From NVTR01 sp036480115 (GTDB lineage: Bacteria; Pseudomonadota; Alphaproteobacteria; Rhodobacterales; Rhodobacteraceae), in assembly GCA_965224795.1 (NCBI GenBank), contig CBDDAE010000001.1:1550001-1614000 (forward strand): 64,000 nucleotides of DNA, given 5' to 3'. Shown here piece by piece: positions 1 to 7,883 of this stretch. Each line of letters opens with the position of its first letter. The first letter of the stretch is position 1. The notes below the pieces were generated by a model. That model was given only the letters and a program-made list of their open reading frames with translations. It was not told the DNA's origin and did no database searches. The position numbers and the translations under genes are program-made.

Positions 1-440
1 TGCAGGTACTGCAAACAACCATGGGCAAGCTGCCCGTTGATGTGCTGCTCGGGCAGGGCTCTGCGGCGGAAACCACCATGGAGCAACGCCATGAGGTGCA
101 CCACCATCACGAACATGCGGGCGGAGGCGACGATCACCACCACGAACATGACCACGATGATTTTGAAAGCTTCGTGGTCACCTGCCCCGAAACCACTGAT
201 CCGGATGGTTTTTCTACCCAAATCAGTGATGCGATCCGCGCCCATAACATCCTGCGCCTAAAGGGTTTCGTGGCCGTTGCAGGCAAGCCCATGCGCCAAA
301 CCTTACAGGCCGTCGGACCCCGGATTGATACCTATTTTGATCGTCCCTGGGCCGCGGATGAACCCCGCGAAACCCGGTTGGTGGTGATTGGTCAGGCAGG
401 CCTTGATCAGGCGGCCATCACCGCCGCCCTGACAAAATGA
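1..440 (+). CDS. cobW: CobW, cobalamin biosynthesis GTPase (C-terminal part, cut by window edge)
   Basis: The reading frame is open from base 3, so only the C-terminal part of the gene is visible. It has a long His/Asp/Glu-rich stretch (bases about 100-165), typical of the metal-binding linker of COG0523 GTPases. A CobW C-terminal domain follows, with a core reading LRLKGFVAVAGKP. The Walker A GTPase half lies outside the window. CobW-type proteins are thought to supply or handle cobalt for the CobNST chelatase, and cobN lies 452 bases downstream on the same strand, which favours CobW over the zinc-related paralogues. The stop overlaps the next start by 4 bases (ATGA). Confidence 0.9.
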   Translation, partial: QVLQTTMGKLPVDVLLGQGSAAETTMEQRHEVHHHHEHAGGGDDHHHEHDHDDFESFVVTCPETTDPDGFSTQISDAIRAHNILRLKGFVAVAGKPMRQTLQAVGPRIDTYFDRPWAADEPRETRLVVIGQAGLDQAAITAALTK

Positions 441-892
441 CCGACATCACCATCAACCCGGAAGATCCCCGATCCGGCGATGCTACCGCCCTGTTGAACG
501 CCAGCCACAGCCTGATGCAAACGCTGTTCCCGTCCGATAGTTGCCACTATCTTTCTATCGACGATCTTTGCCAGCCCAACATCCATCTTTTCGTCGCCCG
601 CCACACTGGCACCGCCGCCGGTTGTGGCGCATTGGCAATCTATGACGGCTACGGTGAAGTAAAATCAATGTTCACCACCGATGCCTTTCGCGGTCAGGGC
701 GTCGCCGACAAGTTGCTGACCCATATTCAAGCAACCGCCACCAAACACAAACTGCCGTTCCTGCGGCTGGAAACCGGCGACACGCTAAAGGCTGCGCACC
801 GACTTTACGCCCGCCACGGATTTCGGTTTCGCAGCCCGTTTGGCGATTACACCGAACACCCGGCCAGCCTGTTCATGGAAAAAGCGCTCTGA
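437..892 (+). CDS. GNAT family N-acetyltransferase
   Basis: A 151-residue single-domain GNAT protein. The acetyl-CoA-binding signature is visible as FRGQGVADKLL (residues about 84-94), and the final strand region LYARHGFRFRSPFGDY is typical of the fold. Length is normal for a free-standing acetyltransferase. The start overlaps the cobW stop (ATGA) and its own stop overlaps the cobN start (TGATG), so it is probably translationally coupled inside the cobalamin operon. The substrate is unknown. A direct role in cobalamin synthesis is not established; operon position is the only hint. Confidence 0.85.
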   Translation: MTDITINPEDPRSGDATALLNASHSLMQTLFPSDSCHYLSIDDLCQPNIHLFVARHTGTAAGCGALAIYDGYGEVKSMFTTDAFRGQGVADKLLTHIQATATKHKLPFLRLETGDTLKAAHRLYARHGFRFRSPFGDYTEHPASLFMEKAL

Positions 893-3800
893 TGCACCTG
901 CTCGCTGCCACCCCCGGAACCGTAGATGATGGCGAACCGGTCGACCTTGGCCAGACCGCGGCCGATATTATCTTCATTTCCGCCGCCGATACCGAACTTG
1001 CGGCCCTGTCGCAGGCGCGCGCCGAAATGGAGGCCCCGCCCAGCCTGCGTCTGGCCAACCTCACCCACCTGAAACATCCGATGTCAGTGGACATGCATAT
1101 TGCGAACTGCGCCACAAAATCCCGCTTTGTCATCGCCCGGGTTCTTGGCGGAGCAACCTACTGGAAATACGGGATGGAACAATACGCCGCCCACTTGTAC
1201 GCCGCTGGCGTGCCTTTCGTGGCCTTGCCCGGCGACGATAAACCAGACCCGGAACTGCGCAGCCTTTCAACGGTCAGCCAAGCAGACTACCAATCACTTT
1301 GGGCCTACATGGTTGAAGGTGGCCCAGAAAATTCCGCGAATTTTCTCGCCCACGCCAAATCCATGCTCGATAGTTCAGAGCCACCTCCCCCGGCAAAACC
1401 GCTGCTGCGCGCCGGCACATACTGGCCCGGCGCGGGCATTTCAGACATCACTAACCTGCGTGAAAACTGGACCAACGACGCCCCAATCATCCCGATCATT
1501 TTCTACCGCGCCCTGTTGCAAGGCGCAGGCCTGAACCCAATCAATCGCCTCACCCGTTCCCTGCTGCGCGCTGGTCTGAACCCGATGCCAATATTTGTGG
1601 CCTCCCTGAAAGACCCGGTGTCCGCCGCTACATTACAAACCCTGTTCGACCAGGCCCCCCCCGATGTCATCCTTAACTGCACCTCTTTCGCCGTTGGATC
1701 GGCTGATCAGGGTGCAGGCCCCGCCGACAACCCGCTCGCCTCACCTGCCGCAAACAAATCCCCGGTGTTCCAGGTCATCCTGTCTTCCGCCACCGAAGAC
1801 AGTTGGACCAACACTCTTACCGGCCTCACCGCCCGTGACATCGCCATGAATGTCGCCCTGCCCGAGGTCGATGGCCGCATCCTGTCACGTGCGATATCCT
1901 TCAAAGGCGAAGCTTACTATGACGACGCCACCCAATGCCCGATAGCCACCTATCAGGCCCGCGGCGACCGGGTCGATTTCGTCACCCAACTGACCACCAA
2001 CTGGGCCAGATTGCGCCGCGCAGAACCGCAAAACCGCAAGGTCGCCCTGATCCTTGCAAATTACCCGAACAAAGATGGCCGCCTTGCAAACGGTGTCGGA
2101 TTGGACACGCCAGCGGCCACCGTACACTGTCTGAACCTGCTGGCAGAAGCAGGTTACTCAATCCAAAACCCGCCCGCAAATAGCGACGCCTTGATGCGGC
2201 AAATCCTGACCGGCCCCACCAACTGGCTAACGGATCGCGCCGAAAAAACCGGCGGCGTCACGCTGGACCTGGACACATATCTAACACACTATACCGCCCT
2301 GCCATGGGACGTGAAAACTAAGATCGAATCCCGCTGGGGCAAACCACAACAGGACCCTTTTTTCTTTTCAGAAATACCTGCGCCGCAGGCAGCCGCCAAC
2401 AGCGGCTTCAAGTTATCCGTTATGGAATTTGGCAATGTGGTCGTCGGCATCCAACCCGCACGCGGCTACAACATCGACCCCACCGAAACCTACCATTCCC
2501 CCGACTTGGTGCCCCCCCACAACTATCTGGCTTTCTATTTCTGGCTGCGCCATGTGCACGGCGCTCACGCCATCGTCCACATGGGCAAGCACGGCAATCT
2601 GGAATGGCTGCCGGGCAAGGCGCTGGCCCTTTCCGAAACCTGTATGCCCGAAGCAATCCTTGGCCCCATGCCCCATATCTACCCGTTCATCGTCAACGAT
2701 CCCGGCGAAGGCACCCAGGCAAAACGTCGCGCACAAGCGGTGATCATCGACCACCTGACCCCGCCCCTGACTCGCGCCGAAACCTATGGGCCGCTAAGGG
2801 ACTTAGAAGGGCTGGTGGATGAATATTACGAGGCTGCAGGCGTCGACCCTCGCCGTATCAAACACCTGCGTCGCGAAATACTGTCCCTCACTTCTACCAC
2901 CGGGTTGGACGCAGATGTCGGCATGAAGGGCGAGGACGAAGATACTGATCTGGCCAAACTCGACGCTTACTTGTGTGAGCTAAAAGAAGCGCAAATCCGC
3001 GACGGGTTGCACATCTTTGGTCAGTCTCCCTTAGGTGACTTAGAACGAGACCTGGCCATCGCCCTGCTGCGCATTCCCCGTGGTGATGGCAAGGGCGGTA
3101 ACGCATCAATCATCCGCGCATTGGCGCTGGACTGCGACATTACGCTGAACGTTATGGACCCGTTAGATTGCGATATGGCCACCGCTTACACCGGCCCGCG
3201 GCACAAATTCCTACACGCTGCAGGCGGCCAAAACTGGCGCAGCAATGGTGACACGGTGGAGCGATTGGAGGCGTTGGCGGTTATGGCCGTTCAATGGCCC
3301 AAAACCCCCAAACATTTCACTCACACCGCCCCGGTTCTGGAAACGCTGCACGCCGATGTCCTGCCAAAAATCCGCGCTTGCGGTCCGGATGAGGGCGCGG
3401 GTCTTCTTACCGCCCTTGCAGGGAAATTCGTCGCCCCGGCACCATCCGGTGCGCCCACGCGCGGCCGCCTCGATGTGCTGCCAACAGGACGCAATTTTTA
3501 CAGCGTCGACAGCCGTGCAGTGCCCACCCCAACCGCTTGGAAGCTCGGCTGGAAATCCGCAAATCTGTTGATCGAAAAGCACTTGCAAGATCACGGCGAC
3601 TGGCCCCGCACCATGCTGCTGACCGCCTGGGGCACCGCCAATATGCGCACGGGTGGCGATGACATCGCCCAGTGTCTGGCGTTGATGGGCGTCAAACCGA
3701 AATGGGACGCCGCCAACCGCCGTGTCACTGGTTTTGAGATCATCCCCCACACCGCCCTTGGCCGCCCCCGGGTCGACGTCACCCTGCGCATTTCCGGGTT

Positions 3801-4620
3801 CTTTCGCGATGCCTTCCCGCAACTCATTTCACTGGTAGACTCAGCCGCCCGCGCGGTCATGGCACTGGACGAACCTGACGATATCAACCCCGCCGCCAAA
3901 CGTGCCCGCACCGAAGGCGAGGCCGGCCAATACCGCGTCTATGGCTCAAAACCCGGCGCATATGGCGCGGGCCTGCAAGCGATGATCGACGAACGACTTT
4001 GGGCCGACAAATCCGACCTGGCCGAGGCCTATCTTGATTGGGGCAGCTACGCGTACGGAAAAGACAGCGAAGGCGACAAACACCGCGCCGGTTTCGAAAC
4101 CCGCCTATCCCAAACTGAAGCTATCGTACAAAATCAGGACAACCGCGAACACGACCTGCTGGACAGCGACGATTATTACCAGTTCGAAGGCGGCGCGGCT
4201 GCCGCTGTTAGCACTCTCCAGGGGACTGACCGCCCAATCTATCACAACGACCATTCCCGCCCGGAACGCCCTGTGATTCGCACATTAGAAGACGAAATTG
4301 GCCGGGTTGTCCGCTCGCGCGTGGTCAATCCCAAATGGATCGACGGCGTCAAACGCCACGGCTACAAAGGTGCCTTTGAAATTGCCGCCACCGTCGATTA
4401 CATGTTCGCCTTTGCCGCCACCACCGGGGCCGTCAAATCCCACCATTTTGACCTTGTCCACGCGGCGTTTCTGGAAGACGATGACACGCGCGACTTTATT
4501 GCCGACAACAACGCCCCGGCCCTGCGCGAAATTGCGCAACGTCTGTCCGAGGCTATTGATCGCGGGCTCTGGACACCGAAATCCAATTCCGCCGGCGCCC
4601 TGATTGAAAGCCTGATATGA
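892..4620 (+). CDS. cobN: CobN, cobaltochelatase large subunit
   Basis: A 1242-residue protein of normal CobN length. CobN is the large subunit of the ATP-dependent CobNST chelatase, which inserts Co2+ into hydrogenobyrinic acid a,c-diamide in the aerobic cobalamin pathway. The chelatase core is recognisable from HAIVHMGKHGNLEWLPGKAL (around residues 560-580) and AYGAGLQAMIDERLW (around 1022-1036), both typical of the CobN/BchH family. Neighbours cobW and cobO favour CobN over magnesium chelatase BchH. Both ends overlap adjacent genes by 1 or 4 bases, indicating one tightly coupled transcript. cobS and cobT are not in the window. Confidence 0.96.
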   Translation: MHLLAATPGTVDDGEPVDLGQTAADIIFISAADTELAALSQARAEMEAPPSLRLANLTHLKHPMSVDMHIANCATKSRFVIARVLGGATYWKYGMEQYAAHLYAAGVPFVALPGDDKPDPELRSLSTVSQADYQSLWAYMVEGGPENSANFLAHAKSMLDSSEPPPPAKPLLRAGTYWPGAGISDITNLRENWTNDAPIIPIIFYRALLQGAGLNPINRLTRSLLRAGLNPMPIFVASLKDPVSAATLQTLFDQAPPDVILNCTSFAVGSADQGAGPADNPLASPAANKSPVFQVILSSATEDSWTNTLTGLTARDIAMNVALPEVDGRILSRAISFKGEAYYDDATQCPIATYQARGDRVDFVTQLTTNWARLRRAEPQNRKVALILANYPNKDGRLANGVGLDTPAATVHCLNLLAEAGYSIQNPPANSDALMRQILTGPTNWLTDRAEKTGGVTLDLDTYLTHYTALPWDVKTKIESRWGKPQQDPFFFSEIPAPQAAANSGFKLSVMEFGNVVVGIQPARGYNIDPTETYHSPDLVPPHNYLAFYFWLRHVHGAHAIVHMGKHGNLEWLPGKALALSETCMPEAILGPMPHIYPFIVNDPGEGTQAKRRAQAVIIDHLTPPLTRAETYGPLRDLEGLVDEYYEAAGVDPRRIKHLRREILSLTSTTGLDADVGMKGEDEDTDLAKLDAYLCELKEAQIRDGLHIFGQSPLGDLERDLAIALLRIPRGDGKGGNASIIRALALDCDITLNVMDPLDCDMATAYTGPRHKFLHAAGGQNWRSNGDTVERLEALAVMAVQWPKTPKHFTHTAPVLETLHADVLPKIRACGPDEGAGLLTALAGKFVAPAPSGAPTRGRLDVLPTGRNFYSVDSRAVPTPTAWKLGWKSANLLIEKHLQDHGDWPRTMLLTAWGTANMRTGGDDIAQCLALMGVKPKWDAANRRVTGFEIIPHTALGRPRVDVTLRISGFFRDAFPQLISLVDSAARAVMALDEPDDINPAAKRARTEGEAGQYRVYGSKPGAYGAGLQAMIDERLWADKSDLAEAYLDWGSYAYGKDSEGDKHRAGFETRLSQTEAIVQNQDNREHDLLDSDDYYQFEGGAAAAVSTLQGTDRPIYHNDHSRPERPVIRTLEDEIGRVVRSRVVNPKWIDGVKRHGYKGAFEIAATVDYMFAFAATTGAVKSHHFDLVHAAFLEDDDTRDFIADNNAPALREIAQRLSEAIDRGLWTPKSNSAGALIESLI

Positions 4621-5102
4621 CCGCATATGACCAAAACCCATTTGACCAAACCGACCCGGAACGCGCCGCCATATGGGATATGCTGGTATATCGTGACATC
4701 CAGGCGTTCAGCACCAACAACTGGCCCGCCCACGCTGAATGTTTCCTGAGCGAACAGTTCTTTGGCATCGACGCACAGGGTACCATGGACAGCGACAAAT
4801 GGCGTTTGGGCTTTGCTACACTTGCGGAATACAAACCAAACTGGGTCGGGTCGGCACAGCAAGCAGCCGCGAAAACCAACCCCGAAAACCTGCGCCGCGC
4901 ACATTTTGACGCCACCGACATGACCCAGATTGACGTCAACGGCGATCAGGCAATTTGCCACAAGAATTTCGACGGCTCGGTGACATATGACGACGGATCG
5001 CGTGAACGCTTGCTGTGGAAAACCATCTACCAGTGCCGCAAGGTTGACGGGCAATGGCGGGTGGGATCGTTCATCGGATTTTTGCCCAATAAAAGCGCAT
5101 GA
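4617..5102 (+). CDS. NTF2/SnoaL-like fold protein of unknown function
   Basis: A 161-residue soluble protein that I do not recognise by name. The pattern of an N-terminal helix, a Trp-rich middle and a C-terminal strand segment (ERLLWKTIYQCRKVDGQWRV) looks like a SnoaL/NTF2-like alpha+beta barrel; this is inference from pattern. It has no signal peptide or membrane segment. The ATG overlaps the cobN stop by 4 bases and its stop overlaps the next start in the same way, so it is co-translated with cobN and its downstream neighbour. A link to cobalamin metabolism is suggested only by position. Confidence 0.7.
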   Translation: MTAYDQNPFDQTDPERAAIWDMLVYRDIQAFSTNNWPAHAECFLSEQFFGIDAQGTMDSDKWRLGFATLAEYKPNWVGSAQQAAAKTNPENLRRAHFDATDMTQIDVNGDQAICHKNFDGSVTYDDGSRERLLWKTIYQCRKVDGQWRVGSFIGFLPNKSA

Positions 5103-5725
5103 CCCATCTTCGCCACGCCGACAAACCTGACGTCCACCAAACCACCGCCCTTTTCGACATCGTCAACGCCAGCCCATCCCTGATGACTGCCTTTCGCACC
5201 GCGCGCGACCTCAACCTCCCCGATTGGTGGATCGTTGCGGGCGCCATTTACAATCAGGTCTGGAACCACCTGACCAACCGCCCCGACATGTACGGCGTCA
5301 ACGATATCGACCTGTTCTATTTTGATCCTGATACCAGTTACGGCGCCGAAGATGCGGTGATCAATCACGCTTCGGGTCGTTTTACTGATCACCCGCCCGT
5401 CGAAATCCGCAATCAGGCCCGTGTTCACCTGTGGTACGAACAACATTTCGGTGAACCCTACTCGCCGCTAAAAAATTCCCGCGAAGCCGTGAATCGTTTT
5501 GCCTGCCGGACCCATTGTGTGGCCCTGCGCCTGCTGCCGGATGACAGTTTCAAGTTTTACGCGCCGTTTGGTCTGAACGATATTTTTTCGTTCCAAATTA
5601 CGCCAAACCCGGACCGTAACAACCGCGAAACTCATGAAAGAAAAGGCGCGCGCCAATTGGCCATGTGGCCGGAATTGACCCTGGCCCCTTGGCCCGACGA
5701 CATAGCGGATACGGGTTCTACCTGA
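5099..5725 (+). CDS. Nucleotidyltransferase-like family protein (DUF925/NTP_transf_6 type)
   Basis: A 208-residue protein resembling the nucleotidyltransferase-like family that carries W-x-VAGAI-x-N-x-VWN and NDIDLFYFD (residues about 63-76). The DxD pair in NDIDLFYFD would be the metal-binding acidic motif of the pol-beta-type fold. A second conserved block is visible around RTHCVALRL and FGLNDIFSFQI. It overlaps the previous gene by 4 bases (ATGA). The substrate is unknown in this family. Placement between cobN and cobO makes it an operon passenger or an uncharacterised accessory factor. Confidence 0.75.
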   Translation: MTHLRHADKPDVHQTTALFDIVNASPSLMTAFRTARDLNLPDWWIVAGAIYNQVWNHLTNRPDMYGVNDIDLFYFDPDTSYGAEDAVINHASGRFTDHPPVEIRNQARVHLWYEQHFGEPYSPLKNSREAVNRFACRTHCVALRLLPDDSFKFYAPFGLNDIFSFQITPNPDRNNRETHERKGARQLAMWPELTLAPWPDDIADTGST

Positions 5726-5744
5726 CACCACTATGACGCCTATA

Positions 5745-6053
5745 TCACGGCAACAGGCAATCCACACGGGCCTTGATAATCGCCTGTTCCCCCTGAAGTG
5801 AGCCACTTTCAACCCGGCAACCAGTCGCAACCTCAATCGCCCGGTGAGCATTTGTCAGGGTGATCACCAGACTGGGCAGCATTTCAAAACTGACCCTGTG
5901 GGCCTCAACCTGCGAAGTGCCCGAGCGCATGTAAACATTGAACGTACTGCCCGCCACTGTGATCGGTTGCATCGGCTGGCCCAAAAACCCGGCGCTGGCA
6001 CAGCCGCCAAGCCCGCCAATTGCCAGCACCAGAATAATGAATATCCGCTTCAT
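5745..6053 (-). CDS. Small putative lipoprotein
   Basis: A 102-residue product with an N-terminal signal peptide ending in a lipobox (LGGC, Cys at residue 18), so probably a lipid-anchored periplasmic or outer-membrane protein. After the lipobox there are about 80 residues with two further cysteines (in TGCRVES and the C-terminal VDCLL) that could form a disulfide. It lies on the strand opposite to the cobalamin genes and fills the gap between the nucleotidyltransferase-like gene and cobO. No family recognised. Confidence 0.65.
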   Translation of the reverse strand: MKRIFIILVLAIGGLGGCASAGFLGQPMQPITVAGSTFNVYMRSGTSQVEAHRVSFEMLPSLVITLTNAHRAIEVATGCRVESGSLQGEQAIIKARVDCLLP

Positions 6054-6149
6054 GTCGCGATCTTTGCCGCCGATTGGTTAACAACCTGTTATGATCACTT
6101 GCAACCAACGCCACCAGCGCACAGTCTGCCCGAAAATCAGGGGATACAA

Positions 6150-6758
6150 ATGACCGAAGACACTGACCGCCACGCGATGAAAATGGCCAAGAAAAAGGTC
6201 GCGCGCGATAAGATCATGGCCACCAAAACCGACAAGAAAGGCCTGATCATCGTTCATACCGGCAAGGGAAAAGGTAAATCCTCGGCCGCCTTTGGCATGA
6301 TATTTCGCTGCATCGCCCATGAAATGAAATGCGCCGTAGTGCAGTTCATCAAGGGCGGTATGTCCACCGGTGAGCGCGATTTGATTCTGGCCAAATTTAG
6401 CGATGAATGCGCCTTTCACACCATGGGCGAAGGTTTCACCTGGGAAACTCAGGATAAAACCCGCGACACCGAAATGGCCATGGCCGCCTGGGAAAAGGCT
6501 AAGGAACTGATCACAGACGCCTCCAACAAGATGGTCTTGCTCGATGAAATCAACATCGCCATCCGCTATGGCTATGTGCCGATTGATGATGTTGTGAAAT
6601 TCCTAGCGGAAAAAAAGCCCGGCATGACCCATGTGGTTCTTACAGGTCGCAACGCCCATGTTGATCTGATCGAAATCGCTGACCTGGTAACCGAAATGGA
6701 GCTGGTAAAACACCCGTTTCGGTCTGGCATAAAGGCGCAGATCGGAGTGGAGTTTTGA
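6150..6758 (+). CDS. cobO: Cob(I)yrinic acid a,c-diamide adenosyltransferase (CobO/BtuR)
   Basis: A 202-residue CobA/CobO/BtuR-type corrinoid adenosyltransferase, which transfers the 5'-deoxyadenosyl group of ATP to Co(I) corrinoids. The P-loop HTGKGKGKSSAAFG lies at residues 36-49, and the KMVLLDEINIAIRYGYV block is typical of the family. The frame stays open to 5844, but that stretch overlaps the lipoprotein on the other strand and lacks family similarity. The ATG at 6150 gives the normal N-terminus. The stop overlaps the next gene's TTG start (TTGA). Catalytic step inferred from the family. Confidence 0.95.
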   Translation: MTEDTDRHAMKMAKKKVARDKIMATKTDKKGLIIVHTGKGKGKSSAAFGMIFRCIAHEMKCAVVQFIKGGMSTGERDLILAKFSDECAFHTMGEGFTWETQDKTRDTEMAMAAWEKAKELITDASNKMVLLDEINIAIRYGYVPIDDVVKFLAEKKPGMTHVVLTGRNAHVDLIEIADLVTEMELVKHPFRSGIKAQIGVEF

Positions 6759-7297
6759 GCGTACAACACCACTTGCTTGGCATTTCCGGCTCGCTGCGAA
6801 AAACCGCCACCAACCGCACGCTTTTGGCCGAAGCAGCACGGCTGTTTAATGCCGCCACCTATACCCAGGCCAATTTAGACCTGCCGCTTTATAACGGTGA
6901 CGCCGAAGACGCATCCGGCATTCCAGCAACCGTCCAAACCCTCGCCGATCAGTTAGCCGCCGCCGACGCGGTTATCATCTCAACCCCCGAATACAACTCG
7001 GCTCTGTCAGGTGTTCTGAAAAATGCACTGGACTGGATTAGTCGCACAGATGGCAACCCCTGGCGCGACAAGCCCGTAGCCATCATGTCCGCCGCCGCTG
7101 GCCGATCCGGCGGCGCGCGCGCATTGTCATCCCTGCGCCTGTGTATGGCGCCATTTCGGTCCAAAATTATCCCCGGCCCCGAAATACTGATCGCCGGTTC
7201 AGGCAAAGCCTTTGACGACACCGGCCATCTACTCAACGAGCATTCAATCAAAAGCTTAACGGAACTGATGCAACAGCTTCGGGCAGAAATATCCTGA
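6755..7297 (+). CDS. NADPH-dependent FMN reductase family protein
   Basis: A 180-residue flavodoxin-fold reductase. The phosphate-binding loop GISGSLRKTATNRTLL (residues 9-24) and the STPEYNSALSGVLKNALDW block (around 78-96) are hallmarks of the NADPH-dependent FMN reductase family. Translation appears to start at TTG (6755), overlapping the cobO stop. A flavin reductase could supply reduced flavin to make Co(I) before adenosylation by CobO; this fits the position but is inference. Its TGA stop overlaps a CTG that is the best start for the following phosphatase. Confidence 0.87.
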   Translation: MSVQHHLLGISGSLRKTATNRTLLAEAARLFNAATYTQANLDLPLYNGDAEDASGIPATVQTLADQLAAADAVIISTPEYNSALSGVLKNALDWISRTDGNPWRDKPVAIMSAAAGRSGGARALSSLRLCMAPFRSKIIPGPEILIAGSGKAFDDTGHLLNEHSIKSLTELMQQLRAEIS

Positions 7298-7836
7298 AAT
7301 CTCAAACCATCCTACTTATTCGCCACGCCCAATCCGCCGGGCAGGCCCCGGATGCAGATCTGACCGTGCTTGGCCACCAACAGGCTCAAAACCTGATCCC
7401 GATCCTAACAGTTTTGAAAATTGATGCCCTTTTCACAAGCCCATATCTGCGGGCCAGCGCCACCATTGCGCCCTATGCCGGTGCAACGGACCTCGGCATC
7501 ACAACCCTCCCTGATCTGCATGAACGGGTTTTGGCCAAACATTCGCTAACGGATTGGCAAACCCATATTGCCCAATCATTTGACGACTTTAATTATTCAT
7601 GCCCGGGCGGCGAAAGCATGAAAACCACCTGTGATCGCGCAATCAAAGCATTGACCATCATTGCAAATTCCAACGCCACTTTCCCCGCCGCCGTGTCCCA
7701 CGGCAACCTGATCGCAGCCACTTTAAACCGGATCGACCGGTCATTTGGTTTTGAAAAATGGCAAAGCATGGGCAATCCAGAACTGTTTAAACTAACATTA
7801 GTCGCTGGATTGCCTAGCAGTTTCGAAATTCTTTAG
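7294..7836 (+). CDS. Histidine phosphatase (phosphoglycerate mutase-like), probable CTG start
   Basis: The frame carries the histidine-phosphatase signature LLIRHAQSA near its N-terminus, with the catalytic His. A later FPAAVSHGNLIAATL block carries the second active-site His. No ATG, GTG or TTG lies upstream of the RHAQS motif before the in-frame stop at about 7213. The first standard start (GTG 7366) would remove the catalytic His. A CTG at 7294 overlaps the previous TGA (CTGA) and gives a complete 180-residue protein. A CobC-like alpha-ribazole phosphatase role is conceivable from the neighbourhood but cannot be claimed. Confidence 0.75.
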   Translation: MKSQTILLIRHAQSAGQAPDADLTVLGHQQAQNLIPILTVLKIDALFTSPYLRASATIAPYAGATDLGITTLPDLHERVLAKHSLTDWQTHIAQSFDDFNYSCPGGESMKTTCDRAIKALTIIANSNATFPAAVSHGNLIAATLNRIDRSFGFEKWQSMGNPELFKLTLVAGLPSSFEIL

Positions 7837-7883
7837 CCCACTTTCATCTTTCCTCAAATATCCCCGCCGGAGGCATCAACCCA

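Noticed and set aside
3211..3822. 203-codon open frame antisense to cobN
   Set aside because: Composition and lack of any recognisable domain fit a shadow of the cobN codon bias in a GC-rich gene.
5844..6149. N-terminal extension of cobO to 5844
   Set aside because: The extra 102 codons overlap the lipoprotein on the other strand and do not look like CobO; ATG 6150 gives the family N-terminus.
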